From the NCBI RefSeq assembly GCF_000182925.2, contig NC_026504.1:2852001-2916000 (forward strand): a DNA stretch of 64,000 nucleotides, in the 5' to 3' direction. Origin of the DNA: Neurospora crassa OR74A. Taxonomy: Eukaryota; Ascomycota; Sordariomycetes; Sordariales; Sordariaceae. The translations under genes were made by a program, and so were the position numbers. The notes under the pieces were generated by a model, which ran no database searches, had not been told where the DNA came from, and worked only from the letters and a program-made list of their open reading frames with translations. Below, piece after piece: positions 44,501-55,849 of the stretch (position 1 is the stretch's first letter; every line of letters begins with the position of its first letter).

Positions 44501-45113
44501 GACCATCACGTTTACGGATACTCCACGGTCAGAGCCGCCGGTGCACACAAGTCCCCACACCCTGGGGCGGAACTTCTCCGAACCTACGAGACGTCATCGC
44601 GAAATATCACAGGAAATTTCCTATGATGACGACGCTACAGACCATACAACATCTCGTAGCAGCTTCAAGCAATCATTGCCAACACGTCGGAATCTCTTTG
44701 GGACAACCCGTAAACAGGAGCATGCATCGTTTTCTACTTCAGGAACACTAACTGTCTCAAACCATATCCAAAGTCAGATTCCAATGTCGTCCTTGGTGAT
44801 CGGAGGGCATCCTACAAAGGCTAGTTCACACCCAAACCACCTGCAAAGGCCTTCAATGGCTGGCTTTCGGGATCTAGCATCAACAGAACCTGGCTCTCAT
44901 CGTCAAAACAAGTTGGGACTTGCTGCTCCCATGCCGCCCGTAATACCTGTAACAATCTCATCTACCCAAGCCAACCCTTCGCAAGTTACTCAGGCCGTCG
45001 CTGATAGGGAAAGCCAACAGACCATGCGCGGGGGAGCGGCCGAGGAAGATGGGAAGAGATATGCCACCAGGAGCCAAGTTTACAGCGAGGAACAAGGAGA
45101 AAGCGGTCCTTGA
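41570..45113 (+). CDS. Unrecognised large charged protein, 1161 aa
   Basis: Two exons: 41570-42616 and 42675-45113; the 58-base intron joins ENPTVM to ILNTARVAIPTW in frame. Start context CAACCAAAAATGGCC is strong. I do not recognise a family. The N-terminus (PQRNRKPPKIYGFHG) is basic, followed by Pro/Glu-rich sequence and an acidic run (ESSSEEEDEEKEEEEEEDEDDD) near residue 165-190. The second exon opens with a folded-looking helical domain (about residues 350-620) in which ISLLYLINHETRKMIVLDSL, VRDALDRLKPQGLI and FLRFMGLHKVAEWLAEYVGV stand out. The rest is Ser/Pro/Gln-rich and disordered. Acidic and basic patches and lack of membrane segments suggest a nuclear protein; this is inference. A missed intron near the C-terminus cannot be excluded. 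Confidence 0.7.
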
Positions 45114-46230
45114 AGGAAAGGCACACGGTGGCTATGTTCACCCTATGCCTTCCCTACCGACCAGTTATTTTCACTACAACTCGAACAATATCTTATCAAT
45201 CAGCCTCGAGCTTCAGGGAAAATTCGAGGAAAATTCGAGGACAGGGACTACCTCAACCATCTCGATCACAACCTGGGTTTCGATGTCGGCCACGGTCGAG
45301 GACAAGTATTCGGCACCGGCAGCATTGAATCTCAGCCTCTAACCAACAAGGACCGATTGTCTCTAGCGACCAACATAGTTACTTATAGCTTTCATCTCCG
45401 ACTGCGTTTACCATTCCCATTGTAGTGCTAATCGTAGTTTTAGCTGTAATGAAACGTGCAGTTCAGTCCATTCTACCGATCCCGCACCCCCTATCTCGTT
45501 TCTTTCCGTTTGAGATCTCAATTTTGCGGTTCTTCCGGGCTGTAAAGCTCTGCTCTGTCCGCGACTGCCCGACCATGCACCTCTTCCACCTTGACCCTTT
45601 GCTTCCTTGTACTTTGATACCGAAATCTGGCCAGGCTGATCAGCATCAGCGCAGCGGCCCCTCTTCCACTTTTCTGCCTTGCCCTCCCAAGCAAGAAGGG
45701 ATGGATATATGGCAGGCCATTACGACTACTGACACGCCTGCTCCAGCGCCTATCCCATCTAAGCTGGTAGGGTCTAGACTTGTATCTGCGATTGACCACC
45801 CCTTGCTTACGGCTTCAGCCGGAATTGTTTATTCTGGCTGGTTGTCGATCTGTGTTCCCGTAATGGTGGCTCCTCGGTCCAGAAAATAACTGCATGACAC
45901 GGTCGACGAAGGCGCTGTCGAAAGTGTGGTTGAAATTATGGATCCTGTGTCGGCGCCACTATAGTACTTTCAATCACCAGCCTTGCAAGGCGAAATGTAC
46001 AGGCGGACCCATTTCGCCGGTGACCGATGAATTTGAATGGAATGCGCTCCGAGCCGACAAGATCGGTATATACGCTGAACATTGCGAAACGCGACTACCG
46101 CTCTGGTTGGACTCCTGATGGCACAAAATGTCCAGTTATGGGAGTCGAGCGAGCTAGTATGAGTTACTACCTTGATGTGGTGAAGCATGAGGGATATAAC
46201 CCCATTTTCAAAGCCAGGATAGGCATCAAA
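45114..46230. other. Intergenic
   Basis: 1.1 kb between the unrecognised gene and the tRNA gene. A frame of 154 codons (45425-45889) has no domain-like features and is treated as chance. A tandem AAATTCGAGG duplication occurs near 45218-45240. Nothing else is seen. Confidence 0.55.
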
Positions 46231-46302
46231 GCCCGCATGGCTCAGTGGTAGAGCGCATCACTAGTAATGATGAGGTCGTCAGTTCGATTCTGGCTGTGGG
46301 CA
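46231..46302 (+). tRNA. tRNA-Thr (anticodon AGU), no intron
   Basis: 72 bases fold into a complete cloverleaf. The acceptor stem pairs GCCCGCA with TGTGGGC (one G-T pair), discriminator A. The D arm is GCTC...GAGC with AGTGGTA loop. The anticodon stem CATCA/TGATG holds loop CTAGTAA, giving anticodon AGT, which becomes IGU by inosine and reads ACU/ACC/ACA. The T arm is GTCAG/CTGGC with loop TTCGATT. Internal promoter boxes are intact (A-box TGGCTCAGTGGT, B-box near AGTTCGATTCT). CCA is not encoded, as expected. Confidence 0.95.
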
Positions 46303-47153
46303 TTCAATCTTGATGAAGCTCATGATCTTCTGTTTTTTTCTCTTTTGGTAACATCATTTTTGGAGTTGTAACTTTTTGATGCTTGGAAGGTTTTGCTCTT
46401 CACCACGTAGTGCGAACCGGGCGGCTGGTGAGGTACGGTAGTATACCCAGCCCTCACCCGACGCGCATCTAATCTTCAGTTCCTGTACCTGCTTTGGACG
46501 CCGCTCTCAGTTTTAGCAGCCAATCACCCGTGTGTTCATCGACGTGAAAGTCTGAAGCGCTATGATGCCATTACTTGTTGGGGAAGAGGGTCAGGCTTCC
46601 TGTCTGTGGATTTTTAATTTTTCACCCTCTAGCTTGAACAACAAATTCACACATTTTATGGACAGAGGCTTTTTCCGGGATGCATTTCTATTCAGTCCAA
46701 CCACGTTTGATACTTCATATGATAAGTCTTGGTCATTGAAAAACGTTAAGGCTCGCAATCGCCGAGTGACAGAGCTGAAATTCGCCTTTATTTAGGGAGG
46801 ATTTTCAGTCGATCCCGTTAGCATATGTGATCCTTTCTTGTTGGTTGGGGACGATCGAGATCCGGAGCTTGAAACAGAAGCACGGAGTATGTAGACTCTT
46901 TGAACGTACAAAGGAAATTGAAAAAGAAGAGGAAGAAGGAAGAGAAGACAAAGGAAAGAGCAGAACAAAACAAATAGCCAACCCCAAAGGTATCTGTGTC
47001 CCAGAACAAAACTTTGATCGCAGTGATGCAACACATCTTTCCATCTTTTTCATGTCCAATCGCCCAAACAAAACGCCATCCTTGTTATCACCGGCGCCAT
47101 AACAACATCCAAGAAACGGACAATAATACCCAGCGCAAGTCAGGTCCAGTCAC
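46303..47153. other. Intergenic
   Basis: 851 bases from the tRNA to the end of the rhodopsin-type gene, including the tRNA trailer and that gene's 3' UTR. A/G-rich purine sequence lies at 46910-46985. No gene is seen. Confidence 0.55.
46333..46339 (+). terminator. RNA polymerase III terminator of the tRNA gene
   Basis: The first run of four or more T after the tRNA, seven T in a row, 30 bases past its end. This is the usual Pol III stop signal; the longish trailer would be removed in processing. Confidence 0.75.
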
Positions 47154-48822
47154 TCACTCCCTCGTGACATGCCACTCCTCCGTAACCTGGATCACCGCCC
47201 CCTTTCCTCCCGAGCTTCTTTTATTTCCCCAGTGTCCTGCTCCTTGTGCTTGTCCGGGACCAGGACCCTCCCCCCTCTCCAAGTCACCATTGCTCTTTCC
47301 ATGTCCTCTCCGATACTCTTCGCCCAAAATTGACTCCTCACTTCTGTTATCCATCCCACCCACTCGTCCTACCGCTACCGTCGCCGAGGAACCAGAAATC
47401 GCATTCGCATCATTGAATGGACTCTGCCCTGTTCCAGCAGGTCCATGAAGTCCAAGCCCATCACTCCCACTACTCTCCGGCATCGTTCTCTCTCTCTGTA
47501 GTTCAAACTCATCCGACTCATCATCCCTACCCGGTCTGGACTTGTTCTTGCTATCATGCCCCCCAGACCTGCCAGGGATGACGCCGCCACCGATCGTGCG
47601 CAGACCCAGGCTTTGACTGGCCCCGCCGCTCTGTTGTTTTTGGTACCCCCCGCTACCGTTACGGGAGGAGATGATTTTTTCAAAGAAGGACTTGTAGAGT
47701 GGTCGACACACGGGAATGCCGATGCAGATCATGGTGATGGCGATCTCGGCCGAGGACCAGACAATCAGGCCGACCGTGTCGTGCGAGTAGTTGTTTGTGG
47801 AGAGGTTGGGGACTTGGAGAGTGCGTTTTATACCGCAGGCTCCGGCGCTGTTGAGCAAAATGTTAGTTGTCGAAGAAGCTTCGATTGAAAAGGAGAGAGA
47901 AAAAGAGGAAGAAGTGATGATAAGTGTGAGTGGGTAAACCTACATGACACCTAAACTCATGCTGATGGCGATGATCATCTTTTCTCGTTGATTCATGTTG
48001 AGTTTCCAGAGAAAGATCCAAGGCATGAGAGCGAAGAAGAAATCGGCAATGACACAGAGGGCTTTGCGGATTTTGTCAGCACACTTTCTCTCATCATCTC
48101 TTCTCTCTGGCAACCGGGGACACTCTCCCCGTTGCAAACCGCAAAACTTGGACAAAACATGGAAGAGGTATGTAACATACTAGTAAGCGTCAAAGAAACT
48201 GGTGTAGCATTCAGATCACAATGACCCCCAGGAATCGACCGATCCCAGAGATACGCCGGCGGCGAGCACTGAAGCATAAAGACAAAGCAGACGGAGATTG
48301 AAGCGCCCATAAGCGATCCCATCATAAGCCAGATGCTAACTTTGTGCCATGTCTGGGTGACCAGGCGCAACAGGAAGAGTCCCAACGACCATTTTGCCAA
48401 AGCCATGCCGATAACGGCGAAGCACTGGCCGATAGCCTCCCACATGATGGCGCCGGGGACATCTTCCGGTGGGATGTCCCACATGTTTTGCCCAAAACCA
48501 TAGTGGGCTGCTATGGTACAGCAGATTGTGTAGCCGACGAGTAATATCTTGATAAGAAGAAGGTATACAAGGGTTAATGTTTGACCTTTCAGCAGCAGAG
48601 ATGGAGTAGAAAGAGAGAGAGAGAGAGAGAGAGTCTGAAAAGTGCATGTTGTTGTCCAGTAGGTATACTCACAAACGCAAGAACATAAACATGATCATCA
48701 TAACCCGTATTCGCCACAAGCAACATACGAACGTATAATCGTAGGCTGACGCAAAGTGCAGTAAGTGCGACCATAACCCACATCACGGTTATGGCCCCGG
48801 GGCCCTCACCTCCCATTGCCAT
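47154..48822 (-). CDS. Fungal rhodopsin-type seven-TM membrane protein, 442 aa
   Basis: Four exons: complement of 47154-47847, 47944-48061, 48181-48547 and 48673-48822; introns are 96, 119 and 125 bases, all phases matching. The spliced protein has the order of the large fungal integral-membrane family (Pfam Fung_rhodopsin, SAT4-like). This is seen in VALTALCVSLRLYVRM with a DDHVYVLAF helix, GYTICCTIAAHYGFGQ, AIGQCFAVIGMALAKWSLGLFLLRL, HCDLNATPVSLTL, VIADFFFALMPWIFLWKLNM, SMSLGVIAGACGIKRT and a last helix (VGLIVWSSAEIAITMICIGIP). The roughly 150-residue tail after PLYKSFFEKI is Gly/Ser-rich and charged, probably cytosolic. Many members occur per genome; some are Pth11-like receptors needed for surface sensing. 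No CFEM domain is present. Function and ligand are unknown. Confidence 0.88.
48614..48633 (+). repeat. (GA)n microsatellite in an intron
   Basis: About ten GA units inside the first intron of the rhodopsin-type gene (CT-repeat on the coding strand, near the acceptor side). It may act as polypyrimidine tract. Confidence 0.85.
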
Positions 48823-51800
48823 GATGTGAGGTTACTAGTCGTTTTCGGCTGGTGGGTACTGTTGTTTTCTTAGGGGGTAAGTAAACAAAGAATGGCAACC
48901 CAAAAAAAAAAAAAGTAGAAAGAAGCAGTGCGTTGAGAAGACCGGGACATGACATGCACAAGCCACCGTGCCGGAGGAATGGATTTAATACTGAAAAAAA
49001 GACATCAAATGCCTTAATCGTGATGACCAACAATGAACGTCAGGAATAAGAAAGGAGAGTGCTTCGGGTTTCGGTATCCTAAACGCCCAGTTGGGTGGAA
49101 ATCGGCTTGCCCTCGCCACGGAGCCATTAATGCGACTGGGTGGTGATGAGGAGGGACTGCCGGGTGTCCAGGGTGTATGCCGTTGTTCTAGATGAGTGTT
49201 TGTGATATGGCAGGCAGGAAGAGAACCGCATGTGTGCTTTTTCTTCTCTCCCTACTAATACGTAGTCAGTTTAGCTTGAATTACAGGAAAGTGCACCCGA
49301 AAAACGTGTGGGGGCTCAAGGCAAGGGGAGTTGGTCTTCTGGAAACTCAGTACCGATGTTAGGTATGTAAAGTCTGCTGCGGTCTTCACACGCAATCCTC
49401 AACCTTGCTACCTCAAAAATGAAGATGGAATACCGTATCCTCTCACTCAAAGTGTATCGCCATGCTGTCCTGGCCAATTATCTTCTGCAAGCCCCGTTGA
49501 AATGTTCAGCGCGTAGGCCCCCTTCCAGAATGTAATGTAATTGGTTTGAGCCAGCGTGGGGATGTCTCCGGTTCAAGCGAGAGGATGCGATATCCATGAG
49601 AGTACCCGGATGGTGGAGTTGGAGCTACTTTCCCACCCCCATGGTCCGGGAAGCTGGCGTGTGACGGGATTAAGTGCGAGGTGGGAAACACTAGGGCTCA
49701 ACTTCGGAAAGTATACGTTGATCCCTAAAACGTAAACGACCATTGCACCACTCTCCTTCAAGTTATCGAGGTGTGGATATGCTCTAGGATAGCCGACCCA
49801 GGGGCTGGATTGGAGGCAACCAGATTTTGGGGATATAAACCCTACCTGCCCCTGTAGAATCCGAAGAAGAAAAGAGTTACATCGAACATTTAGTCCAATG
49901 GAACACGAGATGAGAAACTCTTCACGACATGGTGTCGGTTTCAGGCCCTGAAAACCGCGGTTTACCTGCACGTACCACATGTCCGAGGAAAATGTATACA
50001 TTGGCCAGATCGTTCGTCTAAACCGGCGTTATGTCAACCACACATGTATGTGCCTGTTCCTATCACTTCTATATATGTGAGCTTGAGGTGCTTAAAGAAC
50101 ACCATGGGTTATATGTGTACCGATGACGAGGATAGGAATGGCTCAATTCGACCCGGCTGTGGAAACGGTTGTCAGATGAAGAACATAAAAGTATTCGTAT
50201 CCGTGGTATATCCGCTTTACTCACATGAGCATAATTTAGTCGGACGTTGAGTGGACATCAGAGCGATTGTTAGTATCGTACAGATACTGGACGTGCTTTA
50301 GAGTCTGCCCAGCGAGGCCAGTGAGCTTGAAGGAATTGTCGTGATCTTTTTTGCGAGCAAGGGTCACATATTAAGTTCCCTGTCAAAGGCCCTGCCAGGC
50401 CCCTCACCGGGAGGACATGTCGTCTTCCGCGGCAAGGCCATGCCGGTAACCCAACCGGAGACAAACTCCTTGCCATTCTCCCGCCTCACCATGCATGATA
50501 TGTATATGTATGCTAACGTAGACGTCCAGTCCAGTTACAATGCCAGGTTTGATGTTGGTAATGTGGGAGATGGTCGGGGGTTGGGTTTGGGATCATCATC
50601 CCAGTCAGCTCAACTGTGATATGTATGTCTGGCATCCATCCTTGGCACCTGAGATAGGAGGGTTTGAAGGTGCAGCGAATGTCTCATTCTGATGTGCGAC
50701 AACCGGAAAATAATGATGTTTTGGGTAAAGTTTGAGAGGCTTATATACTCTTTGGGTCGATCGTTTCCGTGCAAGTACACGAAAGCATGGTCAAGTGGTG
50801 ATGTTGTATATTACCCAGATGATGCCCTGAACCGGTATGTGGCAGCGAATACCGTCTTTTCAGGTCGTGTACTGTACCACATAATCCAGATGTCCAAGAT
50901 AAGCCACACGTCTGGAATTATTGAGAACGACGCTCGGAACAGCCCAGAGGCGGTGGATGGCATGGCGCTCAGGGTGGGGGCGAAATCGTATCTTGGGACG
51001 CCAACACCAGGGGGATTCATAGGGGGACGGTTTCTTCAGGTCTTCGAAAAAAAAGGACAGGTTACTTGAGGGCCTCTAGGCAACCACAAGTATCACAACT
51101 GACCAAGCCACCAAGCCTCTTCCATGATTCTGTAGCCATCGAGATGGCAAAAGCAGCGGTCTGCCGTCATTCCGTCCGGTCGAGTGTCTCGAGGGCTTGA
51201 TGAGAAAGAACACCCATGGCGTCAAATTCAATCTTTGGCACTACCGGAGAGTGCTACTCTCGACAGTTCCTGGAAGTGCATTCAGCATAGTGCGAGAATA
51301 CTGTCAAACTCTCCCGGGGAACAGTTCCCGTCTGCGTACTGTGCAAGGTCAATGCTGGATTGACTGTTAGCTCGGGACTTGCTACCTCCTCGGATAAGGG
51401 GGAAGGCAAGGAAGACCCAGAGTTCTCATTGGTCAAGATGACCCCAGAGTCAGGGTTGTGAACCACAAACGGTCATGTTCCCCTCACATGGACCGAAACT
51501 TGACTCCATGTACATGTAGTGTACAGCGGGTCATAGCCAAATGGACGCTATTCACGGCAGCGATCCCGCCTGGCCATCCTGAAAGTGGTTACAAGATCAT
51601 CTGCAAGTACCGCGTTAACACATAAGCCAGGGGTAGGCTGTAAGGCGTTAGCTCTTTCTTAGCTCCTTACCTGGCAAGGCTACAGCCCTAATGCGATTGG
51701 CCCGAAAGCTTGTTAGGGTCGTTTAGCCGAGCATTGTTATGATAGCGTGATGACTTTCTTGCCGGAAACTGCGCAGAAGAAAAAAAGCAAAATGCATGAT

Positions 51801-53186
51801 GTGAAATGTGACATCGGCCAGCGAGTTAGCAACCACCATCCCCCATCCACCTCAAAACTTTAACAGTTTCCAACTCCTGCATACATACACTTCACGAGAG
51901 CGTCTCAATGCCAGAAATTCCCCGAGAACGTTGAAGGCGACAGACAGCTGTACGCCAGTGACCCGAATCACATTCATCACGTCGGTTTCGGGCATTGGCC
52001 AATCAAAAGATGGCGTCAAGTGCTGGCCCGGCCCGCTCTATACGTCTGTGTAACCTTCAACGGCTTTTGTGTCCACAAGGCGCGCCCTACCCCGGGACGT
52101 CTCAGCCCCTCAGGGGAAAAGCCAGCGGATAGCGGAGAAATAAGATCAGTATTCCCTTTGGGAAAGGTCCGACACAAGCGGCATTGTCATTGGTCCGGGG
52201 ACGGGGAATTCGTAGACCGCTGTCGAGGCCCAGATTCTCGTTTTACGAGTACACTAGTGTAGTGCACACACTACACTGCACTATGTATAAACATCTTGCA
52301 TGGACCAGGGGGTACGAGTCTGTCCGGTCCCAAAAAGGTGAAAACATACCGTAGCAATGGGTGAAGGTTGCGGAAGAACGGATATGAAAGTCGCAGTGTA
52401 GTCCACATCGAGTGTAGTCGAATGTCGTTGTAGTAACTCGCTTACTTTGGCAGCATCGTTGGGCCAGGCCTCATTCGTACTAACAGTGTCGAACGAGATT
52501 GGACTGGAAGGGTGGTTTCCTAGAGTAAATGTCTCGGGGGGATGTCGGTTTCTTGGCTGACTCCCAGACCTCGAACTGATAAAGGTACATAACTGAAGTG
52601 ACCAGTCAAGTGTCTTGGATGTTATAACCTTGATAGTCCAGACAATGATTTTCTTTGCTTCTTCTCATCAACCTCAGGGGTTTCCACCTTCAACACCGTT
52701 CGATAGACCAATTCGCTTGGTGCAGATACAACGTCAACACGCTAGTTGAAGTGCATGAACTGGTGCCAGTCTTGGGCACTGGGGGACATGCTCGAGTCTG
52801 GAGCCCGCCGCGAAGATCCACTCCTTTTTCTTCCACCGCAATGCTGTTGATCCCCGTTTGCAATGTTTGCAAAGCTTCGCTAGTGTCTCTGTATGCATCC
52901 TTCGAGTTCGAAGTTTGGTAACGGTTGAGAAATCCTGGCTTCAGGACCCCGCCGATACCACCCCCATGGGCCTGATAACGTACACCACCATGCCAGTCCG
53001 TATTCATAACCTTCTCGAAATGGGGATAGACAGGGAGGGCTTCGAGGCTTTTGAGAATTCCGGTTGCGCTGGCCCGACATGTTGGCGAATGTCAATCTCT
53101 TCATCTCCTGGACAGCCACCACTCTTATGGACTCTTGTTTGCCCAGGACCCCCCTGAATACCACGCGCACTGCGACGTGACCTTCC
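48823..53186. other. 4.4-kb gene-free stretch upstream of the P450 gene
   Basis: No gene is supported. The longest frames (125-142 codons) lack splice partners and domain-like composition. The texture is mixed: an A-run (48902-48914), AT-richer parts and many short purine or pyrimidine patches, but no long terminal or inverted repeats and no coding remnant that I can name. The right end carries the AGTGTAGT motif cluster listed separately and the P450 promoter. Confidence 0.55.
52256..52418. promoter_or_regulatory. Cluster of four AGTGTAGT motifs
   Basis: AGTGTAGT occurs at 52256-52263, inverted at 52270-52277 (a perfect 8-bp dyad with 6-base loop GCACAC), and again direct at 52395-52402 and 52411-52418 (16-base spacing). 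Four copies in 163 bases are far above chance for an 8-mer. The cluster is 0.85-1.0 kb before the P450 start. It could be a transcription-factor site array; the factor is unknown. Confidence 0.5.
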
Positions 53187-53193
53187 TTTATAA
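53187..53193 (+). promoter_or_regulatory. TATA-like box of the P450 gene
   Basis: TTTATAAG lies about 85 bases before the start codon at 53273, a distance that fits a start of transcription near 53220 and a 50-base leader. Confidence 0.5.
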
Positions 53194-53272
53194 GAAGCCC
53201 GGGGAACACGTTCCTTCTGGAGAGTTCAACACAGCTTGTTCATCCACTACCAACCTCCTACAGCTTGTAGCC

Positions 53273-55078
53273 ATGGACTCACACGCTGGCTTAGATGGAG
53301 TTCTCCAACCCCAAGTCCTGAAACTGACGCTGAGGACTCTCCCATCGCCATTCATCTCTTTTGTCGTCATTCCCATCCTGTCGATTCTTGGATGGTACAT
53401 TATCTCGTGGGCCACCAACCCGTTGAAGAAGTACCCAGGCCCCTTTCTTGCAGGTATGTGAAATAAGAGTTTCTCAAAATTCATTGTGTGGGTGAGGCAG
53501 CTCGTTGCTGACCATTGTCTTCTTCGGTTTCAGGTTTTACCAACTGGTGGCGACTCTATCAGACTCGGACTGGCAGATACCATGAGATCGTCTATGACCT
53601 ACACAAGAAGTACGGGCCCATTGTCCGTATCGGCCCTAACACTCTCGACCTCGATTACCCCGAGTTGATCAAGACCATCTACAGCACTGATGGCAAATGG
53701 CTCAAGGTATGTTTTGGACAGGGCAATCGTTATGAAGCCATCAACTAACGACAAAATGAAATTAGACCGAGTTTTATCACAACAACAGCGCCATCGTCAA
53801 TGGGAAGATTACATACCATATCTTCAGCACTACGAGCCCAACTGAACATGCCAAGATGAAGCGTCCAGTGGCCAAGTACTACTCCACGAGCTATGTTCAG
53901 GCTCTGGAGCCCCATGTTGACGTTGTTCTCAACGACTTCTGCAAGTATGTGGAGGAGCGCTTTATCAATGTTCCCGGTGGACCCAAGGAACTTGACTTTG
54001 GCGAATGGCTCGGATATCGTAAGTTTCCCTTGAATCGCCGGGTACCGATGACTGTGTTCAAAGAGCAGATGAACTAACACCGTGCTCAACTCCAGACGCT
54101 TGGGACCTCATCAGCTCCGTGACCTTCAGCCGTCGCTTCGGCTACATGGAGCACGGCAGTGACTTCGATGGGACCATTGAGAAGGCCGAGGCTGCCCTTC
54201 GCTACTTCCAGACAGTCGGTCAGATTCCCATTCTTGACTACTTCCTTGACAAGAACCCCATCAAGCGTGTCGGACCCCCCAACTTGGTCCACCCTGCTCG
54301 CATCGCCGTCCAGTCCTTCGTTGCTCGCCTGCAGGGCAAGGACGAGAACTATGACCCCAAAAACCCGGATTACCTCCAGCACTTCATCGATTCCAAGGAG
54401 TCTCATCCGGACCTCGTTGATGACAACCAGATCATCAGTGATGTGCTCGTTAACCTGCTCGCGGGTGCCGACACTACCGCCATCGCCCTCCGCGCTGTCT
54501 TTTACTACATGCTCAAGAACCGTTCCGTCTACAACAGAGTGTCCGAGGAGATCCAGGCCGCTGGTTTCGACCGCTCCAAGCCTGTTCCCTATTCCGGTGC
54601 TCGCCAGCTCCCCTACCTTGAAGCTTGCGTACGCGAAGCTCTCCGTATTCACCCTGCTGCTGCCATGCTTCTTGAGCGCTACGTCCCGGCCGACGGCATC
54701 ACGCTTCCGGACGGCTCTTTTGTTCCTGCCGGTACCGCTGTTGGTCTCAACCCTTGGGTCGTTAGCCGTAACAAGAGCATCTTTGGTGAGGACTCTGATA
54801 CTTTCCGTCCTGAGCGTTGGCTGCAGCAGCCTGGCGAAGATGATGAGGCATTCCATGTTCGCATGCAGAAATGGAACGCGGCGGATTTGACCTTTGGTAA
54901 TGGTTCGCGCATCTGCACTGGCAGGAACTTTGCCATGTTCGAGCTGTACAAGGTTTGTGCGACGCTCTTGCACAGATTCGAGATCGAGTTGGCAGACCCG
55001 ACCAAGGAGTGGAAGGTCTGGGGTTCTTGGTTTACCATCCAGAAGGATGTGATTGCCAAGATGAAGGTTAGAGGTTGA
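53273..55078 (+). CDS. Cytochrome P450 monooxygenase (pisatin-demethylase-like), 529 aa
   Basis: Five bases of context and frame favour the ATG at 53273. Four exons: 53273-53453, 53534-53706, 53766-54018 and 54096-55078; introns are 80, 59 and 77 bases with matching phases. Parts in order: an N-terminal ER membrane helix (FVVIPILSILGWYIISW, about 30-46), the hinge KKYPGP, YGPIVRIGPNTL, I-helix oxygen-binding AGADTT, the ExxR pair in REALRIHP, FRPERWL, and the heme loop FGNGSRICTG with ligand Cys476. The protein uses oxygen and electrons from a P450 reductase to oxidise a small molecule. Overall motif wording resembles the pisatin-demethylase group, many of which act on plant phenolics or antifungals; the substrate is not deducible. 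It lies 770 bases upstream of the pectate lyase on the same strand. Confidence 0.93.
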
Positions 55079-55849
55079 AAAGTGAAGGTGATCAGGAGAC
55101 GATCCGGGTATATATAAAGAAGAACAGCCACCGATGACGGGCTGAATAGTGTGCTTTGAGTTTCGAATTCCCATTACTATCGAGGTTTACTGCTCTTTTG
55201 TGCGATAGAGTAGTTGATTATAATCAGTTTTTTTTTTCATTGCCAGATGCCAGATCGAAGTATCTTGTTGTTCTTTCCAGGACGCATCGTGCGTTACATC
55301 TGAGTCGTGACTAGCCAAGGGTAAGGAATGGGAAGCATACCGAACTCGGTCAAGTCGGCCACGGTCGCGGATGATCTTCCGTTTGGTTCAAATCTATCCA
55401 CTGTTCTCCATATTGCATGTAACGATGTGTTTCGGGGAAGCCTTCATGGAAGGCGTTTAATGCCACGACACATAAGTGAAGTTTGGCAGGAGTTGGGGAT
55501 TGGTGGATAATTCAGGAACAATTCGTGCCCATGCCGAAAAGCCAGACACGCTGTGGTATCATGCTGGTAGGGGTTTTTAAATTGTAGGGGCAACCATGGA
55601 GATAATTATCCGCCAGCGACGGAATAATGTGGAGTGAGGTACTGACCATTACAGGTTACTGCCGGAAATGGCCAGTCGCTGAGGGTGAAACGATGTGCTT
55701 GGGGAAACAAGCGACGCGTGTTTGTCTGAGAAGAGTAAGCAAGTATATAACCTCAGGACAAATGCATGTTTCTTGCGCTCCAACATTAAGGAAAAGATAC
55801 GTACTGCTCATTGCACACAACCAGGTTCCTCAAGTACTGCGGCACAACG
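55079..55849. promoter_or_regulatory. Intergenic with pectate lyase promoter
   Basis: 771 bases between the P450 stop and the pectate lyase start. It holds the P450 3' UTR (T-run 55229-55238) and the lyase promoter with a TATA box. No gene is seen. Confidence 0.55.
55743..55750 (+). promoter_or_regulatory. TATA box of the pectate lyase gene
   Basis: GTATATAA lies 100 bases before the start codon at 55850. Strong TATA boxes are typical of inducible secreted-enzyme genes. Confidence 0.6.

Noticed and set aside
45425-45889. 154-codon frame before the tRNA gene
   Set aside because: No motifs, mixed hydrophobic and Pro-rich noise, and no supporting context.
53051-53272. N-terminal extension of the P450 in the same frame
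   Set aside because: A TATA-like box lies inside it, and the ATG at 53273 gives the normal short head before the membrane anchor.
54086-55174. Open frame of 362 codons on the minus strand opposite the P450
   Set aside because: It is a shadow of codon bias in the P450 last exon; no fungal family wording, and the sense strand has all P450 motifs and splice sites.
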